Part shown: one piece after another, positions 62,847 through 64,000 of the stretch
How the letters are laid out: each line of letters begins with the position of its first letter
Position numbering within the stretch: the first letter of the stretch is position 1
Source of the DNA: Glandiceps talaboti
Lineage: Eukaryota > Hemichordata > Enteropneusta > Spengelidae
DNA length: 64,000 nt
Direction: 5' to 3'
NCBI RefSeq assembly: GCF_964340395.1
Contig: NC_135554.1
Location: 11,901,751 to 11,965,750 of the forward strand
Made by a program: the position numbers and the translations under genes
Notes under the pieces: generated by a model
What the model was told of the DNA's origin: nothing
Databases searched by the model: none
Seen by the model: the letters and a program-made list of their open reading frames with translations, nothing else

Positions 62847-62982
62847 AGTGGCATTGATCCCGTTCTTCTGAAATACTCAGAAGACTTCTCTCGTTTAGAT
62901 TTCAAAATCCGTTCAAGAGATTTCGAAAAGGACCGTACACAAGCGGAGTTGCTAAAATACAAACTCCATGATCACATCTTTT
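62847..62982 (+). CDS. Possible unassigned internal exon
   Basis: Open for 45 codons between a pyrimidine-rich acceptor (CTTTCTATTAG) and a good donor (TTTTGTAAGT). The peptide is charged and helical-looking, with DFSRLDFKIRSRDFEKDR and ELLKYKLHDHIF. Local GC is higher than in the surroundings. No start codon and no second exon identified; it lies inside the inverted-repeat pair 61661-63228, so it may be transposon-derived or chance. I do not recognise the sequence. Confidence 0.25.
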
Positions 62983-64000
62983 GTAAGTATTCATTGCAGA
63001 CTTGAATGCCTTGTATATGTTAATTTTGTTGTATTGTCATGTGTGTTGGCGATTTTTCGCCCAAAACTCAACATATAATCTATACACTGAAAGTTTATTT
63101 TTAAACTAGACAGACTATTACGTTGCATTACATGTATATAAGCTTACACTCGCATGTTAATGTTTCTTAACAGACCATGTGTGATTTCCTCCAGCCCCAC
63201 CCCTTGTAAATACTGAAGGCTCCCTAAGGAAATATCTATAATAGAGAACTTGCAATCCAGACTGAGCATGCTCAGACAAAAAGGACTATGGGATTATCTG
63301 TGGTTATCATTATACCTAATCTGGAGCTACCGATAAAATAAACCACCCACGATGGTCAGGGTGACTATGAATCGATTATTTGTGGTTACACCAATGTAAG
63401 GTATTATTGTCCTACTTCATCCCTGGGTCAAGTGTATACATTCTTGTTTCGATCGAGGTTGATGCACCATCTGCTCCAGATCGTATACATGGTTGAAAGA
63501 TGTGAAGTGAGCAGACGATCGTGACTGTATATTTTTGCAATAAAGCTTGCAGATGATGTGTATTTTTAGTGATCACCTCCTTGTTTTGATATAATAATCT
63601 TCAGATTCAATGAAAATATCAATATAAACACTTGAAACCCCTGAAAACAGTCTTTCTCGGTGTAGAACAACAGTGTGTCAGTATCCATTAGGTAGCTTCC
63701 TGGTTTACCTTACATCGACGTTGGTGGCGCACTTTCGAAACAAAGCGCATGTGCGGCCAGACGATCGACCGATTAATTACGTAAATTGCTCATTAATATT
63801 CATGGAACTTTTAACAAAACTTAATCAGTTCTTGCCATTTCTCAATGGAACAGTTGTGTCAAATTTCGTTTGAATTGAGCCAGCCAATTTGGAGAAAACG
63901 ATGACACAGATACACACACAGAGACAGAGACAGAGACAGACAGACACACATACACACACAGAGAGACTTTCACCCACTAATACATTTCTTCCTTACGGAA

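Larger units (their letters stand above)
61661..63228. mobile_element. Possible 1.57-kb element bounded by 41-bp inverted repeats
   Basis: Left AAGGGAACCTTCAGTATTTA... and right ...TAAATACTGAAGGCTCCCTA are inverted matches over about 41 bp with about five mismatches. They could be the ends of one element or two separate copies of a short repeat in opposite orientation. The interior shows no transposase. Confidence 0.45.
60900..64000. other. Downstream region, no supported gene
   Basis: The 3'UTR of the hydrolase, then a pair of 41-bp inverted repeats (61661-61702 and 63188-63228), G-rich tracts near 61,705, trinucleotide repeats (61976-62053), a hairpin with AGTCCTGCTTGCA / TGCAAGCAGGACT (62704-62789) and a possible exon (62847-62982). 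Simple (GACA/ACAC) repeats at 63901-63965. Confidence 0.55.

Overview
The window is nuclear DNA of an intron-rich, AT-rich invertebrate animal. Genes are split by GT-AG introns, extracellular domains are bounded by phase-1 introns, and the introns are full of short palindromic transposons, a tRNA-derived SINE, a decayed LINE and many microsatellites. Nothing looks bacterial or viral. The style suits a marine bilaterian (non-vertebrate deuterostome or lophotrochozoan), but I cannot name the species from the sequence alone.

Region 1 (1-50,295, + strand) is one very large gene whose 5' end lies before the window. I could join 42 exons with matching phases. Their lengths add to 9,180 nt (3,059 codons plus stop) with no break in frame. 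The product is a giant type I membrane protein with an ectodomain of 19 CUB domains (the first partial), two C-type lectin domains and two fibronectin type III domains. These are followed by a cysteine-poor, SEA/ferredoxin-like juxtamembrane module, one transmembrane helix (35,845-35,919) and a cytoplasmic tail of about 115 residues ending in a class I PDZ ligand. The ectodomain is a nested repeat: a four-CUB cassette (types A-B-C-D) occurs four times, and a ten-domain unit (4 CUB, lectin, FN3, 4 CUB) occurs twice with a period of about 13 kb. I do not recognise a named orthologue. An adhesion, pattern-recognition or scavenger-type surface receptor is the natural reading.

Region 2 (50,296-53,404) is the 3' flank of gene 1 and the upstream flank of gene 2. 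It contains a second copy of sequence found in the tail introns of gene 1.

Region 3 (53,405-60,899, + strand) is a complete five-exon inosine-uridine-preferring nucleoside hydrolase of 330 residues. It has the metal-binding DCDAGIDD motif and the cysteine-type active site (LCDPIA), and a probable poly(A) signal at 61,141. Its introns carry a 47-bp-TIR transposon, long microsatellites and other small repeats.

Region 4 (60,900-64,000) has no convincing gene. It holds a pair of 41-bp inverted repeats 1.5 kb apart, a GC-richer stretch near 62.7-63.0 kb with one possible exon, and simple repeats. The two genes have no obvious functional link: one is a surface receptor, the other a purine/pyrimidine salvage enzyme.
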